56,572 nucleotides of DNA, taken from contig JBOGDS010000017.1 of the NCBI GenBank assembly GCA_050743075.1, positions 1-56,572 on the forward strand, read 5' to 3'. The notes under the pieces were generated by a model. The model saw only the letters and a program-made list of their open reading frames with translations, ran no database searches and was not told the origin of the DNA. Made by a program: the position numbers and the translations under genes. The first letter of the stretch is position 1; each line of letters begins with the position of its first letter. Below are positions 7,495-15,890 of this stretch, in pieces. Source of the DNA: JBOGDS01 sp050743075. GTDB lineage: Bacteria; Actinomycetota; Actinomycetes; Jiangellales; Jiangellaceae.

Positions 7495-7971
7495 TCAAGC
7501 GTAGGCGTCGCGCAGTGCGAGAGCGGTGGCCACCGCGGCCTGGGCGGCTTCGTAGCCCTTGTCCTCGCTCGAGCCCTCGAGGCCAGCCCGGTCGAGCGCC
7601 TGCTGCTCGTCGTCGCAGGTCAGCACGCCGAAGCCGACGGGCACGCCGGTGTCGACGCTGACGTTCGCCAGACCCACCGTTGCGGCTTGGCATATGTACT
7701 CGAAGTGCGGCGTCCCGCCGCGGATCACGACGCCGAGCGCCACGACCGCATCGTAATTCGCCTGTGCCAGCCGCGCGCACCCGACCGGCAGCTCGAAGGA
7801 GCCGGGCACCCGCAGCACCAGCGGATCGGACACTCCCGACTCGGCAAGCGCCCGCAGCGCGCCGTCGAGCAGGCCGCTCATGACCTGCTCATGCCACTGC
7901 GCGGCGACGACGGCGACCCGTAACTGCTCGGCGCCTTCGAGGGAGAGCGCCGGGTTTCCGCCGCGGCTCAC
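7495..7971 (-). CDS. ribH: 6,7-dimethyl-8-ribityllumazine synthase
   Basis: 158 aa, penultimate enzyme of riboflavin synthesis, condensing ribityl-aminouracil with dihydroxybutanone phosphate. Typical segments are VAVVAAQWHEQVMSGLLDGA, the substrate loop VPGSFELPVGCARL, and ALGVVIRGGTPHFEYIC, with VPVGFGVLTCDDEQQA towards the end. The GTG at 7971 makes a GTGA overlap with ribBA. Last gene of the FMN-riboswitch operon ribD-ribE-(pnuC remnant)-ribBA-ribH. It probably forms the usual icosahedral or pentameric shell. Confidence 0.97.
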   Translation of the reverse strand: MSRGGNPALSLEGAEQLRVAVVAAQWHEQVMSGLLDGALRALAESGVSDPLVLRVPGSFELPVGCARLAQANYDAVVALGVVIRGGTPHFEYICQAATVGLANVSVDTGVPVGFGVLTCDDEQQALDRAGLEGSSEDKGYEAAQAAVATALALRDAYA

Positions 7972-9209
7972 GTCGGGCTCGCCTCGAGCTCGTCCCCCAG
8001 GTTGGGCAGGGCGTGGCCCATCCGGTCGCGCTTGGTGCGCAGGTAGCGGATGTTCTCCGGATGCGCCAGCACCGGCATCGGCACCCGGTCGACCACGCTC
8101 ATGCCGTACCCCGCGAGGCCGGCCAGCTTGCTCGGGTTGTTGGTCATCAGCCGAAGCGTCCGGACGCCGAGATCCGCGAGGATCTGTGCTCCGGTCCCGT
8201 AGTCTCGCGCGTCCGCTGGCAACCCGAGGTCGAGATTGGCGTCGACGGTGTCCCAGCCGGCGTCCTGCAGCTCGTAGGCGCGCAGCTTGTGCGCAATCCC
8301 GATCCCGCGGCCTTCGTGCCCCCGCAGGTACACGACGACGCCGCGGCGCTCGGCCGCCACAGCCGCCATGGCGGCCCGCAGCTGTGGGCCGCAGTCACAC
8401 CGCAGCGAGCCGAACGCGTCCCCGGTGAGGCACTCCGAGTGGACGCGAACGAGTACCGGCTGGCCGTCCGCGACGTCGCCCAGGACCAGCGCCACGTGGT
8501 CGGCGCCGGTGACGTCGTCGCGGTACGCGACCGCCTGGAAGGTCGCGTGCACCGTCGGCAACCGGGTCTGGGCGATCCGCTCGACCTGGCTCTCGTACCG
8601 CCTGCGGTACGAGATCAGGTCCGCGATGGAGATCATCGACAGTCCGTGCTCGTCGGCGAACTCCCGCAGAACGGGTGCCCGCATCATGGACCCGTCCTCG
8701 TTGACGATCTCGCAGAGCACGCCCGCCGGTGTCAGTCCGGCCAGCCGGGCCAGGTCGACCGCGGCCTCGGTGTGGCCAGGTCGTCTGAGCACGCCTCCTT
8801 CAGCGGCGCGCAGCGGGAAGACGTGCCCCGGCCGAGTGAGGTCGTACGGCTCGGTGGCGGAGTCGACCAGGACGCGCACCGTGTGCGCCCGCTCGGCGGC
8901 AGAGATCCCCGTCGTGACTCCGTTCCTGGCGTCGACCGACACCGCGAACGCCGTGCCCTTGCTGTCCTCGTTGACTCGCGTCATCGGTGGCAGCTCCAAG
9001 CGGTCCAGCTCGGCGCCCGCCATCGGCACGCACACCACTCCGGACGTGTGCCGGATCATGAAGCCCATCAGCCCCGGCGTCGCCTTGCCGGCGGCGAAGA
9101 TCAGGTCGCCCTCGTTCTCGCGATCCTCGTCGTCGACGACGACGACGACGCGCCCGGCGGCGATGTCGGCGACAGCCCGCTCGACGGTGTCCAGGCGTAC
9201 GGCGTTCAT
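7968..9209 (-). CDS. ribBA: Bifunctional DHBP synthase / GTP cyclohydrolase II
   Basis: 413 aa with two domains. Residues about 1-200 are 3,4-dihydroxy-2-butanone-4-phosphate synthase, with the acidic loop DDEDRENEGDLIFAA and RPGHVFPLRAAEGGV. Residues about 205-400 are GTP cyclohydrolase II, with the zinc site SECLTGDAFGSLRCDCG (three Cys) and the catalytic YLRGHEGRGIG segment. It supplies both starting branches of riboflavin synthesis. The ATG at 9209 overlaps the stop of the PnuC remnant (ATGA), and its own stop overlaps ribH. The 33 codons open upstream of this ATG belong to other frames. Confidence 0.97.
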   Translation of the reverse strand: MNAVRLDTVERAVADIAAGRVVVVVDDEDRENEGDLIFAAGKATPGLMGFMIRHTSGVVCVPMAGAELDRLELPPMTRVNEDSKGTAFAVSVDARNGVTTGISAAERAHTVRVLVDSATEPYDLTRPGHVFPLRAAEGGVLRRPGHTEAAVDLARLAGLTPAGVLCEIVNEDGSMMRAPVLREFADEHGLSMISIADLISYRRRYESQVERIAQTRLPTVHATFQAVAYRDDVTGADHVALVLGDVADGQPVLVRVHSECLTGDAFGSLRCDCGPQLRAAMAAVAAERRGVVVYLRGHEGRGIGIAHKLRAYELQDAGWDTVDANLDLGLPADARDYGTGAQILADLGVRTLRLMTNNPSKLAGLAGYGMSVVDRVPMPVLAHPENIRYLRTKRDRMGHALPNLGDELEASPT

Positions 9210-9322
9210 GCGGCCACCCCGGAGATGGTGAACTGGAGTCCGTTGCCGACGATCCCGCGCCAGCGGATCTCCGAGCCGAGTACGTGCAACCGCGCATCCA
9301 ACAGCCACGACAGCTGATCCAT
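9206..9322 (-). pseudogene. Collapsed PnuC-like transporter, 38 codons
   Basis: A 38-aa frame lying exactly between ribE and ribBA, with an ATGA overlap at both ends. Its start (MDQLSWLLDARLHVLGSEI, then RWRGIVGN) matches the beginning of PnuC-family vitamin transporters (about 200 aa, seven membrane helices), and the next residues (GLQFTISG) match the region after the second 'W-P-x-G-I-x-GN' motif of the family. The protein therefore jumps from the first IVGN to sequence following the second, as if recombination between the two repeats removed the middle; the C-terminal two-thirds are also gone. A pnuC-like gene is common at this place in actinobacterial riboflavin operons. It is too short to transport anything, but its overlaps may still couple ribE and ribBA translation. 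Confidence 0.7.
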
Positions 9323-9918
9323 CACGCGCTCCGTCCCTCCAGGAGTCGTTCGACGTACTTCGCGATCACGTCGACTTCGAGGTTGACCGGCTCTCCCAGC
9401 TGGCGACGGCCGAGCGTGGTGAGTTCGAGTGTGGTCGGGATCAGGCTCACCTCGAACCACCCGGGTCCGACGGCGGAGACCGTCAGCGAGACGCCGTCGA
9501 CCGCGATGGAACCCTTGCCGACGACGTACCGCGCCAGGGCGTCGTCCAAGCCGATCCGGACGACCTCCCACCGGTCGCCGGGCGCCCGTCTGAGGACCGT
9601 GCCGACGCCGTCCACGTGGCCCTGCACGATGTGACCGCCGAGCCGGCCGGCGGCGCGGACCGCTCGTTCGAGGTTGACCGGCGCCCCGGCCTGCAGTGCC
9701 CGCAGCGCGGAGCGCAGCAGTGTCTCGCCCATGATGTCGACGGTGAACGTGCCGTTGACGACGTCGACGACGGTCAGACAGACGCCGTTGACCGCGATGG
9801 ACGCACCGTGGACCGCGTCCGACGTCACCGTCGACGCGCGGACGGTCAGCCCGGCGGACTCGGCTGCGTGGTCGAAGGCGACGACCTCGCCGAGCTCCTC
9901 GACGATTCCGGTGAACAT
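9322..9918 (-). CDS. ribE: Riboflavin synthase alpha chain
   Basis: 198 aa, dismutates two lumazine molecules into riboflavin and ribityl-aminouracil. The N-terminus MFTGIVEELGEVV is diagnostic, and the two tandem lumazine-binding barrels show VNGVCLTVVDV in the first and VDGVSLTVSAV in the second, with GGHIVQGHVDGVG between them. The ATG at 9918 lies two bases after the ribD stop, and the 3' end overlaps the PnuC remnant. The long frame upstream is the shadow of ribD. Confidence 0.97.
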   Translation of the reverse strand: MFTGIVEELGEVVAFDHAAESAGLTVRASTVTSDAVHGASIAVNGVCLTVVDVVNGTFTVDIMGETLLRSALRALQAGAPVNLERAVRAAGRLGGHIVQGHVDGVGTVLRRAPGDRWEVVRIGLDDALARYVVGKGSIAVDGVSLTVSAVGPGWFEVSLIPTTLELTTLGRRQLGEPVNLEVDVIAKYVERLLEGRSA

Positions 9919-9920
9919 GC

Positions 9921-10946
9921 CTATCCCTTCTCCGGTCGCGCGACGATCCGCAGGTCTGGTCCGACCCGGGTGACGTCGGCGATGTCGAGCCGGACCGCGT
10001 CGCCGACCGTCGCGACGCCGGCGTCCCTGAGGGCCGCAGCACCGGCGCCCAGGAGTGCCGGCGCCAGGTACGCGACGACGCGGTCGACGAGGCCGGCCCC
10101 GACGAAGGCACCGGCCAGGGTCGGGCCGCCTTCCAGCCAGACGTGCGTCCGGCCGTGGGCGAACAGCGCGGTCAGCGCATGCTCCGGGTCTCGGGTCGCG
10201 AGGAGCAGCGTCTCCGCGGCGTCGTCGTTGAGCGCGGCACCGGTTGGGATCGCACCCATGCCCATCACGGCGCGCAGCGGTTGAAAGCGGCGTTCCAGCG
10301 GGAACCCCGCGCCGTCGCGAACGGTCAGGGCAGGATCGTCGGCCAGCACGGTGCCCGTTCCGACCAGGACGACGTCGCATTCGGCCCGCAGCCGGTGGAC
10401 GTCCGCCCGGGCCTCGGGTGAGGTGATCCACCGGCTGGTGCCGTCAGCGGCCGCGCTCCGGCCGTCGAGCGTCGCGGCGAACTTCCAGGTGACAAAGGGG
10501 CGTCCGTTGTCGACGGCGAACGTCCACACGGGATTGACTTCGCGCGCCTCGTCGGCCAGGACGCCGCCCTCGACGTCGACCCCCGCGGCCCGGAGCATCT
10601 CGGCGCCACCTGCCGCGACCGGGCTGTCGTCGGCCTGGGCGTAGACGACGCGGATCACCCCGGCGCCACGCACGGCGGCGGCGCACGGACCGGTCCGGCC
10701 GGTGTGGCTGCACGGCTCCAGCGTCACGACCGCCGTGGCGCCGTGAGCGCGCCCGCCCGCGGCCGCGAGCGCGTCAACCTCGGCGTGCCTCTCGCCGGCG
10801 CCCCGGCCGAACCCCTCGGCGATGACCAGTCCGTCGGCGTCGAGCAGCACGCAGCCGACTCGGGGGTTGGGTCCGAGCGGAGCCGACGGGCTGCGGGCGA
10901 GGTCGAGCGCGCGGCGCATCGCCGCGATCTCGGTGGGACTCGCCAT
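9921..10946 (-). CDS. ribD: Bifunctional riboflavin deaminase/reductase
   Basis: 341 aa. The N-terminal deaminase has the zinc site GERHAEVDAL plus EPCSHTGRTGPC. The C-terminal DHFR-like reductase has TWKFAATLDGRSA, DVVLVGTGTVLADDP and HVWLEGGPTLAGAF. Together they convert the pyrimidine made by GTP cyclohydrolase II into ribityl-aminouracil phosphate. The ATG at 10946 is preferred over an in-frame extension that would run into the riboswitch. First gene of the operon, about 87 bases downstream of the FMN aptamer, so flavin levels should control the whole operon. Confidence 0.96.
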   Translation of the reverse strand: MASPTEIAAMRRALDLARSPSAPLGPNPRVGCVLLDADGLVIAEGFGRGAGERHAEVDALAAAGGRAHGATAVVTLEPCSHTGRTGPCAAAVRGAGVIRVVYAQADDSPVAAGGAEMLRAAGVDVEGGVLADEAREVNPVWTFAVDNGRPFVTWKFAATLDGRSAAADGTSRWITSPEARADVHRLRAECDVVLVGTGTVLADDPALTVRDGAGFPLERRFQPLRAVMGMGAIPTGAALNDDAAETLLLATRDPEHALTALFAHGRTHVWLEGGPTLAGAFVGAGLVDRVVAYLAPALLGAGAAALRDAGVATVGDAVRLDIADVTRVGPDLRIVARPEKG

Positions 10947-11033
10947 CCCGGTGCTCCTTGCCCTCGTCCAGGCGGGCTCCGGGTGCGCATCCGGGCGGCC
11001 GTGGACGAACGGGCCACGCGCCACCCGCGTGTG

Positions 11034-11170
11034 CTTCCTCCCATCCGGACTGTCACCGTCGGTCCCGGAGTTCCACCGGGTCAACCGCTCGCCACCTCTC
11101 GTGGAGGCCGACGACCGGGTCGCGGACTGTCACCGCCGGTTCGGAGTTTCACCGACCCCGGAGCACACGT
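11034..11170 (-). promoter_or_regulatory. FMN riboswitch (RFN element) upstream of ribD
   Basis: On the minus strand the conserved RFN blocks appear in order: CTCCGGGGTCGGTGAAACTC, CCGAACCGGCGGTGACAGTC, CGCGACCC, a variable arm, GGTTGACCCGGTGGAACTCC, GGGACCGACGGTGACAGTCC and GGATGGGAG. These are the hallmark 'GGTGA..AGTCCG' repeats that form the FMN-binding core. A -10-like TAGACT lies at 11185-11190 just upstream, but no clear -35 is visible. The 87 bases between aptamer and ribD would hold the expression platform; whether it stops transcription or masks the ribosome site cannot be decided by eye. Confidence 0.95.
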
Positions 11171-11265
11171 GGTCTTCTTGCTGGAGTCTAACCTCGGCTG
11201 TGGGTACTTCTGTTCCGGGATGGCAGACGGAAGGCACCGCCCATCCGGTAGTCGTGAGGCCCGAC

Positions 11266-11925
11266 CTAGCTCGCGCGTTCGGCAAGGGTGCGCAGTGCGT
11301 CGATGGCCTGCGTCGCGTCGTCGGCTCCGTACACGGCTGATCCGGCGACGAAGACGTCGGCACCCGCCTCGGCGCAGCGCTCGATCGTTTCGGCGGACAC
11401 GCCACCGTCGACCTGGATCCAGATGTCCAGGCCCGACTTCGACACCAGCTCGCGAGCGCGCCGTACCTTCGGCAGGCAGACGTCGAGGAACTCCTGGCCA
11501 CCGAAGCCGGGCTCGACGGTCATCACCAGCAGCATGTCGATCTCGGACAGGAAGTCCTCGAGCTGGTCGACCGGCGTCGCGGGCTTGACCGCCACTCCCG
11601 CCCTCGCGCCGTGCCGGCGCAGTTCCCGGGCGAGCCGGACGGGAGCCGCCGCCGCCTCGATGTGGAACGTCACGCTGTCGGCGCCCGCCTCCGCGTAGTC
11701 CGGCGCCCACCGGTCCGGCTCCTCGATCATCAGGTGGCAGTCGACCGGCAGCTCGGTCCGTGCGAGTAGAGCCTCGACGATCGGCAGGCCGAGCGTCAGG
11801 TTCGGCACGAAGTGGTTGTCCATGACGTCGACGTGTACCCAGTCGGCGTTCGGGATCCGGGCCAATTCGGACTCGAGGTTGGCGAAGTCGGCGGCCAGGA
11901 TGCTGGGCGCGATCTGAACAGCCAC
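11266..11925 (-). CDS. rpe: Ribulose-phosphate 3-epimerase
   Basis: 219 aa TIM barrel interconverting ribulose- and xylulose-5-phosphate. Family motifs are QIAPSILAADFANL at the N-terminus, VHVDVMDNHFVPNLTLG, MTVEPGFGGQEFL and IQVDGGVSAETI (metal-binding His and Asp). The GTG at 11925 is the start that fits the family; upstream codons are the tail of rsmB in another frame. It is ten bases from rsmB and may form one operon with def-fmt-rsmB. It supplies the pentose-phosphate genes that sit 22 kb away. Confidence 0.96.
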   Translation of the reverse strand: MAVQIAPSILAADFANLESELARIPNADWVHVDVMDNHFVPNLTLGLPIVEALLARTELPVDCHLMIEEPDRWAPDYAEAGADSVTFHIEAAAAPVRLARELRRHGARAGVAVKPATPVDQLEDFLSEIDMLLVMTVEPGFGGQEFLDVCLPKVRRARELVSKSGLDIWIQVDGGVSAETIERCAEAGADVFVAGSAVYGADDATQAIDALRTLAERAS

Positions 11926-11935
11926 GGGCGGCAGG

Positions 11936-13381
11936 CTACCGGCGGCCCAGCAGCGCGAGGTACATCGCGTCGGTCCCGTGGCGGTGCGGCCACAGCTGGA
12001 TGTCGGGCCCGTCGCCGATGTCCGGGACGCCGCAGAGGTAGGGCCTGGCGTCGACCCGCTCGACATCGCCGCGGCCCGCCACGATGTCGTCGACGATCGT
12101 CGACGTCTCCGCCAGGTGCGGCGAGCACGTCACGTACGCCACCAGGCCGCCCGGACGTGTGGCGCTCAACGCGTTCCGCAGGAGAGCCGATTGCAGCGCC
12201 CTCAGCGCCGGGATGTCGGACGGCTGGCGCCGCCACCTCGCCTCCGGCCGCCGGCGCAGCGCGCCCAGTCCCGTGCACGGCGCGTCGAGCAACACCCGGT
12301 CGAACGGCTCCTCCCCCGCGATCGGCTCGCGGCCGTCGGCGACGAGGACGCGGTGCCCGCCCGGGTCTGCGCGCAGAGCCCGTACGACGAGCTGCGCCCG
12401 GTGGGACTGCTGCTCGACGGCCAGCAGGCGCGCCCCGCGCGCGGTGGCCAGGCCGGCCAGCAGCGCGGCCTTCCCGCCGGGGCCGGCGCACAGGTCGAGC
12501 CACCGCTCGTCCGGCCTGTCGAGGGCAGCTGCCGACAGGGCGAGGGCGACCAGCTGGCTGCCCTCGTCCTGCACGCCGGCCCGGCGCTCCCGGACCGCTG
12601 GGATCACTCCCGGGTCGCCCCCGTCCAGCGCCGCGCCGAAGGGCGACCACCGCAACGCGTGAGCGCCCGCGGTCAGCAGCTCGGCCACCTCAGCCCGGCC
12701 GGGCCGGACCACCAGCGTCACTGCGGGCCGCTCGTTGTTCGCGGCCAGGGCCCGAGCCAGCTCGTCGATGTCTCCACCCAGCGTGTCGAGTAGCGCTCGG
12801 GCGATCCACATCGGATGGGAATGCTGTAACGCGAGCCGTTCCAGTGGATCCGTTCCGTCGGCCGGTGCGATCTGGTCGATCCAGTTGTCCAGGTCATGCG
12901 CAGTCACGCGGCGGAGCACGGCGTTGACCAGCTTGCCCGGCCCCTCTCCCACTCTCGCCCGGGCCAGGTCGACTGCCGTTCCGACTGCGGCGTGCGGCGG
13001 GATCCGGGTGCCCAGGATCTGGTGCGCGCCGAGACGGACGACGTCGAGCACGGGCGGGTCGAGCTCGTCGGGCGGGCGGTCCAGGCAGGCGGCGAGGATG
13101 GCGTCGTAGGTCCCCAGGCGGCGCAGTGTGCCGTAGACCAGTTCGGTCGCGAGGGCCGCGTCGCGACCTGCGATGCCTCGCTCGCGAAGGAGGTGCGGCA
13201 GCACCAGGTTTGCGTACGAGTCCTTCTCATCGACTGCGCGCAGGACATCGAACGCGGCGCTGCGGACAGCGTCGGCGCTCGCTGGTGGCGCGGGACTACC
13301 CGCTCCGCGGCGGCGATCCCGGGGCGGGCGCGCACCCGCACCGGAGTGCCGTCCCGGCCTGTTTCCGCGCTGAGCGGTCAC
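11936..13381 (-). CDS. rsmB: 16S rRNA cytosine-C5 methyltransferase
   Basis: 481 aa. An Arg/Pro-rich leader precedes an N-terminal NusB-like RNA-binding domain (residues about 35-170), followed by a SAM-dependent methyltransferase domain with LDLCAGPGGKAALLAG (SAM motif I), DAPCTGLGALRRRPEAR and VAYVTCSPHLAET. The two Cys in DAPC and TCS are the paired catalytic residues of the RsmB/NOL1 family. GTG at 13381 overlaps the fmt stop (GTGA). It modifies 16S rRNA in the small subunit and sits in the usual actinobacterial def-fmt-rsmB-rpe neighbourhood. Confidence 0.94.
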   Translation of the reverse strand: MTAQRGNRPGRHSGAGARPPRDRRRGAGSPAPPASADAVRSAAFDVLRAVDEKDSYANLVLPHLLRERGIAGRDAALATELVYGTLRRLGTYDAILAACLDRPPDELDPPVLDVVRLGAHQILGTRIPPHAAVGTAVDLARARVGEGPGKLVNAVLRRVTAHDLDNWIDQIAPADGTDPLERLALQHSHPMWIARALLDTLGGDIDELARALAANNERPAVTLVVRPGRAEVAELLTAGAHALRWSPFGAALDGGDPGVIPAVRERRAGVQDEGSQLVALALSAAALDRPDERWLDLCAGPGGKAALLAGLATARGARLLAVEQQSHRAQLVVRALRADPGGHRVLVADGREPIAGEEPFDRVLLDAPCTGLGALRRRPEARWRRQPSDIPALRALQSALLRNALSATRPGGLVAYVTCSPHLAETSTIVDDIVAGRGDVERVDARPYLCGVPDIGDGPDIQLWPHRHGTDAMYLALLGRR

Positions 13382-14307
13382 CGCCCGAGCCGCTCTCCCG
13401 GCGCCAGCCGAACCCCGCGTGCCCAGTCGGCGGCGGGCATGGCCCGCTTGCCCTGCGGCTGGACCGGGCCGAGGTCGACGGCGTGGCTGCCGGTGCCGAT
13501 CCGCACGCCGTCGCGGCCAGCGCTGACCTCACCGGTCGCCAGCCCGGTCTCCGATGCATCGAGCCGGACCGGGTGAAGCTTGAGGCGCTCGCCGCGGAAC
13601 GTCGTCCACGCACCCGGCGCCGGTGTGCACGCCCGCACCAGCCGGTCGATCCGCAGGGCCGGCGCGGTCCAGTCGACCTCCGCGTCGGCGACCGTCAGCT
13701 TCGGCGCCAGCGAGATGCCCTCGCCCGGCTGGGGAGTCGGGTCGAGCGTGCCGTCCTCGATGCCGTCGAGGGTGGCGACGAGCAGGCCGGCGCCGGACTC
13801 CGCCAGCCGGGCGAGCAGGTCACCGCTGGTATCCGTCGATCGGATGGGCTCGGTGACCAGCCCGAACACCGGCCCGGTGTCCAGACCCTCCTCCAGGAGG
13901 AAGGTGCACGCCCCGGTGACGTCGTCGCCGGCCAGTACGGCATGCTGCACCGGCGCGGCACCGCGCCAGGCGGGGAGCAGTGAGAAGTGCAGGTTGACCC
14001 AGCCGTGCTTCGGCGCGTCGAGAGCCGCCCGCGGGATCAGGCCGCCGAATGCCACGACCGGTGCGCAGTCGGGCGCGATTCCGCTGAGCCGAGAGATGAA
14101 GGCCGGGTCGCGAGGACGTGCCGGCTTGAGTACCTCGATTCCGGCTTCGTCGGCGAGCCGGGCCACCGGGCTCGGCATGACCTTCCGCCCCCGGCCTGCC
14201 GGCGCGTCGGGTCGGGTGAGCACGGCGACGACATCGTGTCCGGACGCGAGTACCGCCCGCAGCGACGGCACCGCCACCTCGGGTGTGCCCGCGAAGAGCA
14301 CTCTCAT
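13378..14307 (-). CDS. fmt: Methionyl-tRNA formyltransferase
   Basis: 309 aa, formylates initiator Met-tRNA using 10-formyl-THF. N-terminus MRVLFAGTPEVAVPSL is typical, and the formyl-donor site is VNLHFSLLPAWRGAAP (family S-L-L-P-x-W-R-G). A C-terminal tRNA-binding OB-like domain follows from about residue 205 (LVRACTPAPGAWTTF). It lies 19 bases downstream of def and overlaps rsmB by four bases, forming the standard formylation/deformylation cluster. Confidence 0.96.
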   Translation of the reverse strand: MRVLFAGTPEVAVPSLRAVLASGHDVVAVLTRPDAPAGRGRKVMPSPVARLADEAGIEVLKPARPRDPAFISRLSGIAPDCAPVVAFGGLIPRAALDAPKHGWVNLHFSLLPAWRGAAPVQHAVLAGDDVTGACTFLLEEGLDTGPVFGLVTEPIRSTDTSGDLLARLAESGAGLLVATLDGIEDGTLDPTPQPGEGISLAPKLTVADAEVDWTAPALRIDRLVRACTPAPGAWTTFRGERLKLHPVRLDASETGLATGEVSAGRDGVRIGTGSHAVDLGPVQPQGKRAMPAADWARGVRLAPGERLGR

Positions 14308-14326
14308 CTGGGCACGTCCACGCCGG

Positions 14327-14872
14327 TCAGAGGGCGCGGCCGAAGGTGGGGTGCGGCGACAGCCGGACCGCCGGCGGCTGGGAACCGACCCAGTCCGCCT
14401 CGCGGATGGCCTTCATCGCCGCCTTGCGGGCCGAGCGGTCGAGCCGGTCGATGAACAGCACGCCGTCGAGGTGGTCCGTCTCATGCTGGATGCAGCGCGC
14501 CAGCAGTTCGCTGCCCTCGATGACGACAGGGTCGCCGTACTCGTTGAAGCCCTTCGCCACGATGCGCAGCGCCCGGCGGCAGTCGTACTCGAGGCCGGGC
14601 AGCGACAGGCAGCCCTCCGGGCCTTCTCGCTGTTCCTCCGACAGGTCGAGATCGGGGTTCACCAGGTGGCCCAGCTCGCCCTCGACGAAATACGTGAAGG
14701 CCCGCAACGAGACACCCAGCTGAGGCGCCGCCAGGCCGACACCGGGAGCGTCCAGCATCGTGTCCGACAGGTCTTGGACGAGCCGCCGCAGCTCCGCGTC
14801 GAAGTCGACGACCGGCTCGGCCCTGGTCCGCAGCACCGGGTCGCCGAACAGGCGGATCGGCTGGATCGCCAC
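14327..14872 (-). CDS. def: Peptide deformylase
   Basis: 181 aa metalloprotease that removes the N-formyl group from new proteins. All three motifs are intact: GVGLAAPQ at residues 44-51, EGCLS at 86-90 (metal-ligand Cys) and QHETDHLDG at 129-137 (HExxH). The GTG start at 14872 follows a purine-rich AGAGAGAGG ribosome-binding stretch. It pairs functionally with fmt immediately downstream. Confidence 0.96.
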   Translation of the reverse strand: MAIQPIRLFGDPVLRTRAEPVVDFDAELRRLVQDLSDTMLDAPGVGLAAPQLGVSLRAFTYFVEGELGHLVNPDLDLSEEQREGPEGCLSLPGLEYDCRRALRIVAKGFNEYGDPVVIEGSELLARCIQHETDHLDGVLFIDRLDRSARKAAMKAIREADWVGSQPPAVRLSPHPTFGRAL

Positions 14873-14898
14873 GCATCCTCTCTCTCCTCGCGCGCAGT

Positions 14899-14912
14899 CC
14901 CATGATCATGGG
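14899..14912. repeat. 14-bp palindrome, copy 1 of 2
   Basis: CCCATGATCATGGG, a perfect palindrome between def and the HAD gene; the HAD stop codon lies inside it. An identical copy occurs at 43766-43779. Two exact copies of a 14-mer in separate gaps suggest a dispersed motif such as a binding site or short repeat, but its role is unknown. Confidence 0.7.
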
Positions 14913-15565
14913 GATGGGTCGGGTTCCAGTCTACGAAGGGCCGGCAGGAGACCGAGCCGGGCCAGCTCGCGACGGAGGTGGTCCGACCCGGTGAAGAGCA
15001 GGCCGGTCAGGCCCAGGGACCGGGCTGCCTCGACGTTTACCTCGACGTCGTCGACGTAGACCGTCGCAGCGGGGTCGATCGCGTACCGCTCCAGCAGGAT
15101 CCGGAAGATCCGCAGGTCAGGTTTGACGATCCGCTCCCGCCCGGACACGACGATCCCGTCGAACCAGGACAGCCACTCGAACCGCGGGAAGGTCAGGTCG
15201 AACTTGTCGGCCGACCAGTTGGTCAGCGCATACAGCGGCACACCGCGGTTACGCAGGTGCCGCAACACCTCCACCGAACCTTCGATCTCGCCGCCGATCA
15301 TCTCTTCCCAGCGCTCGTCGTACGCAGCCACCAGGTCGGCCTGGTCGGGGACGCGGGCCGACGCCTCGGCAACGGCCTCCGCCCAGCTCCGGCCGGCATC
15401 CTGGGCTGTGTTCCACTCGCCCGTGCACACCTCCGCGAGGAAGGTCTCGACCGCGGCGTCGTCGGGAAGGAGCTTGCGGAACAGGTACCGGCTGTCCCAG
15501 TCGATGAGAACGCCGCCGAGGTCGAAGACGACCGTCGACGGAGTGTCACGCGGACGTTGCACGCC
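14906..15565 (-). CDS. HAD-superfamily hydrolase
   Basis: About 219 aa from a GTG at 15565; an in-frame GTG at 15607 would overlap the sufT gene by 35 bases. HAD motif I is TVVFDLGGVLIDWD (a D-x-G variant of DxDxT), motif II is LYALTNWSAD, motif III has the Lys of RIVKPDLRIF, and motif IV is VYVDDVEVNVEAA. The helical cap between motifs I and II suits HAD-IA members such as YihX-like sugar phosphatases or haloacid dehalogenases. It follows sufT with a gap of only a few bases, so it may be read with the suf operon. Substrate unknown. Confidence 0.85.
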   Translation of the reverse strand, partial: GVQRPRDTPSTVVFDLGGVLIDWDSRYLFRKLLPDDAAVETFLAEVCTGEWNTAQDAGRSWAEAVAEASARVPDQADLVAAYDERWEEMIGGEIEGSVEVLRHLRNRGVPLYALTNWSADKFDLTFPRFEWLSWFDGIVVSGRERIVKPDLRIFRILLERYAIDPAATVYVDDVEVNVEAARSLGLTGLLFTGSDHLRRELARLGLLPALRRLEPDPSP

Positions 15566-15572
15566 GGCGGGG

Positions 15573-15890
15573 TCAGACGTTGAAGCCGAGGGCGCGAAGC
15601 TGGTCACGGCCCTCGTCGGTGATCTTGTCCGGCCCCCACGGCGGCATCCACACCCAGTTGATCCGGAAGTCCTCCACCAGACCGTCGAGCGCCGTGCGGG
15701 TCTGGTCCTCGATCACGTCGGTCAGTGGACAGGCGGCGCTGGTCAGCGTCATGTCGATGGTGAGCACACCGGCGTCGTCGACGTCCAGGCCGTAGACGAG
15801 CCCGAGGTCGACGACGTTGATGCCCAGCTCGGGGTCGACGACGTCGCGCATCGCCTCGGTGAGGTCGTCGATCGAGGTCGTGGTGCTCAT
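15573..15890 (-). CDS. sufT: SufT, MIP18/DUF59-family Fe-S maturation factor
   Basis: 105 aa. MIP18-like fold with MRDVVDPELGINVVDLGLVYG, the conserved LTSAACPLTDVIEDQ (reactive Cys) and a C-terminal VWMPPWGPDKITDEGRDQL. SufT assists Fe-S delivery to client proteins and is the usual last gene of actinobacterial suf operons. ATG at 15890 makes an ATGA overlap with sufU; 25 codons open upstream are not part of the gene. Confidence 0.93.
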   Translation of the reverse strand: MSTTTSIDDLTEAMRDVVDPELGINVVDLGLVYGLDVDDAGVLTIDMTLTSAACPLTDVIEDQTRTALDGLVEDFRINWVWMPPWGPDKITDEGRDQLRALGFNV

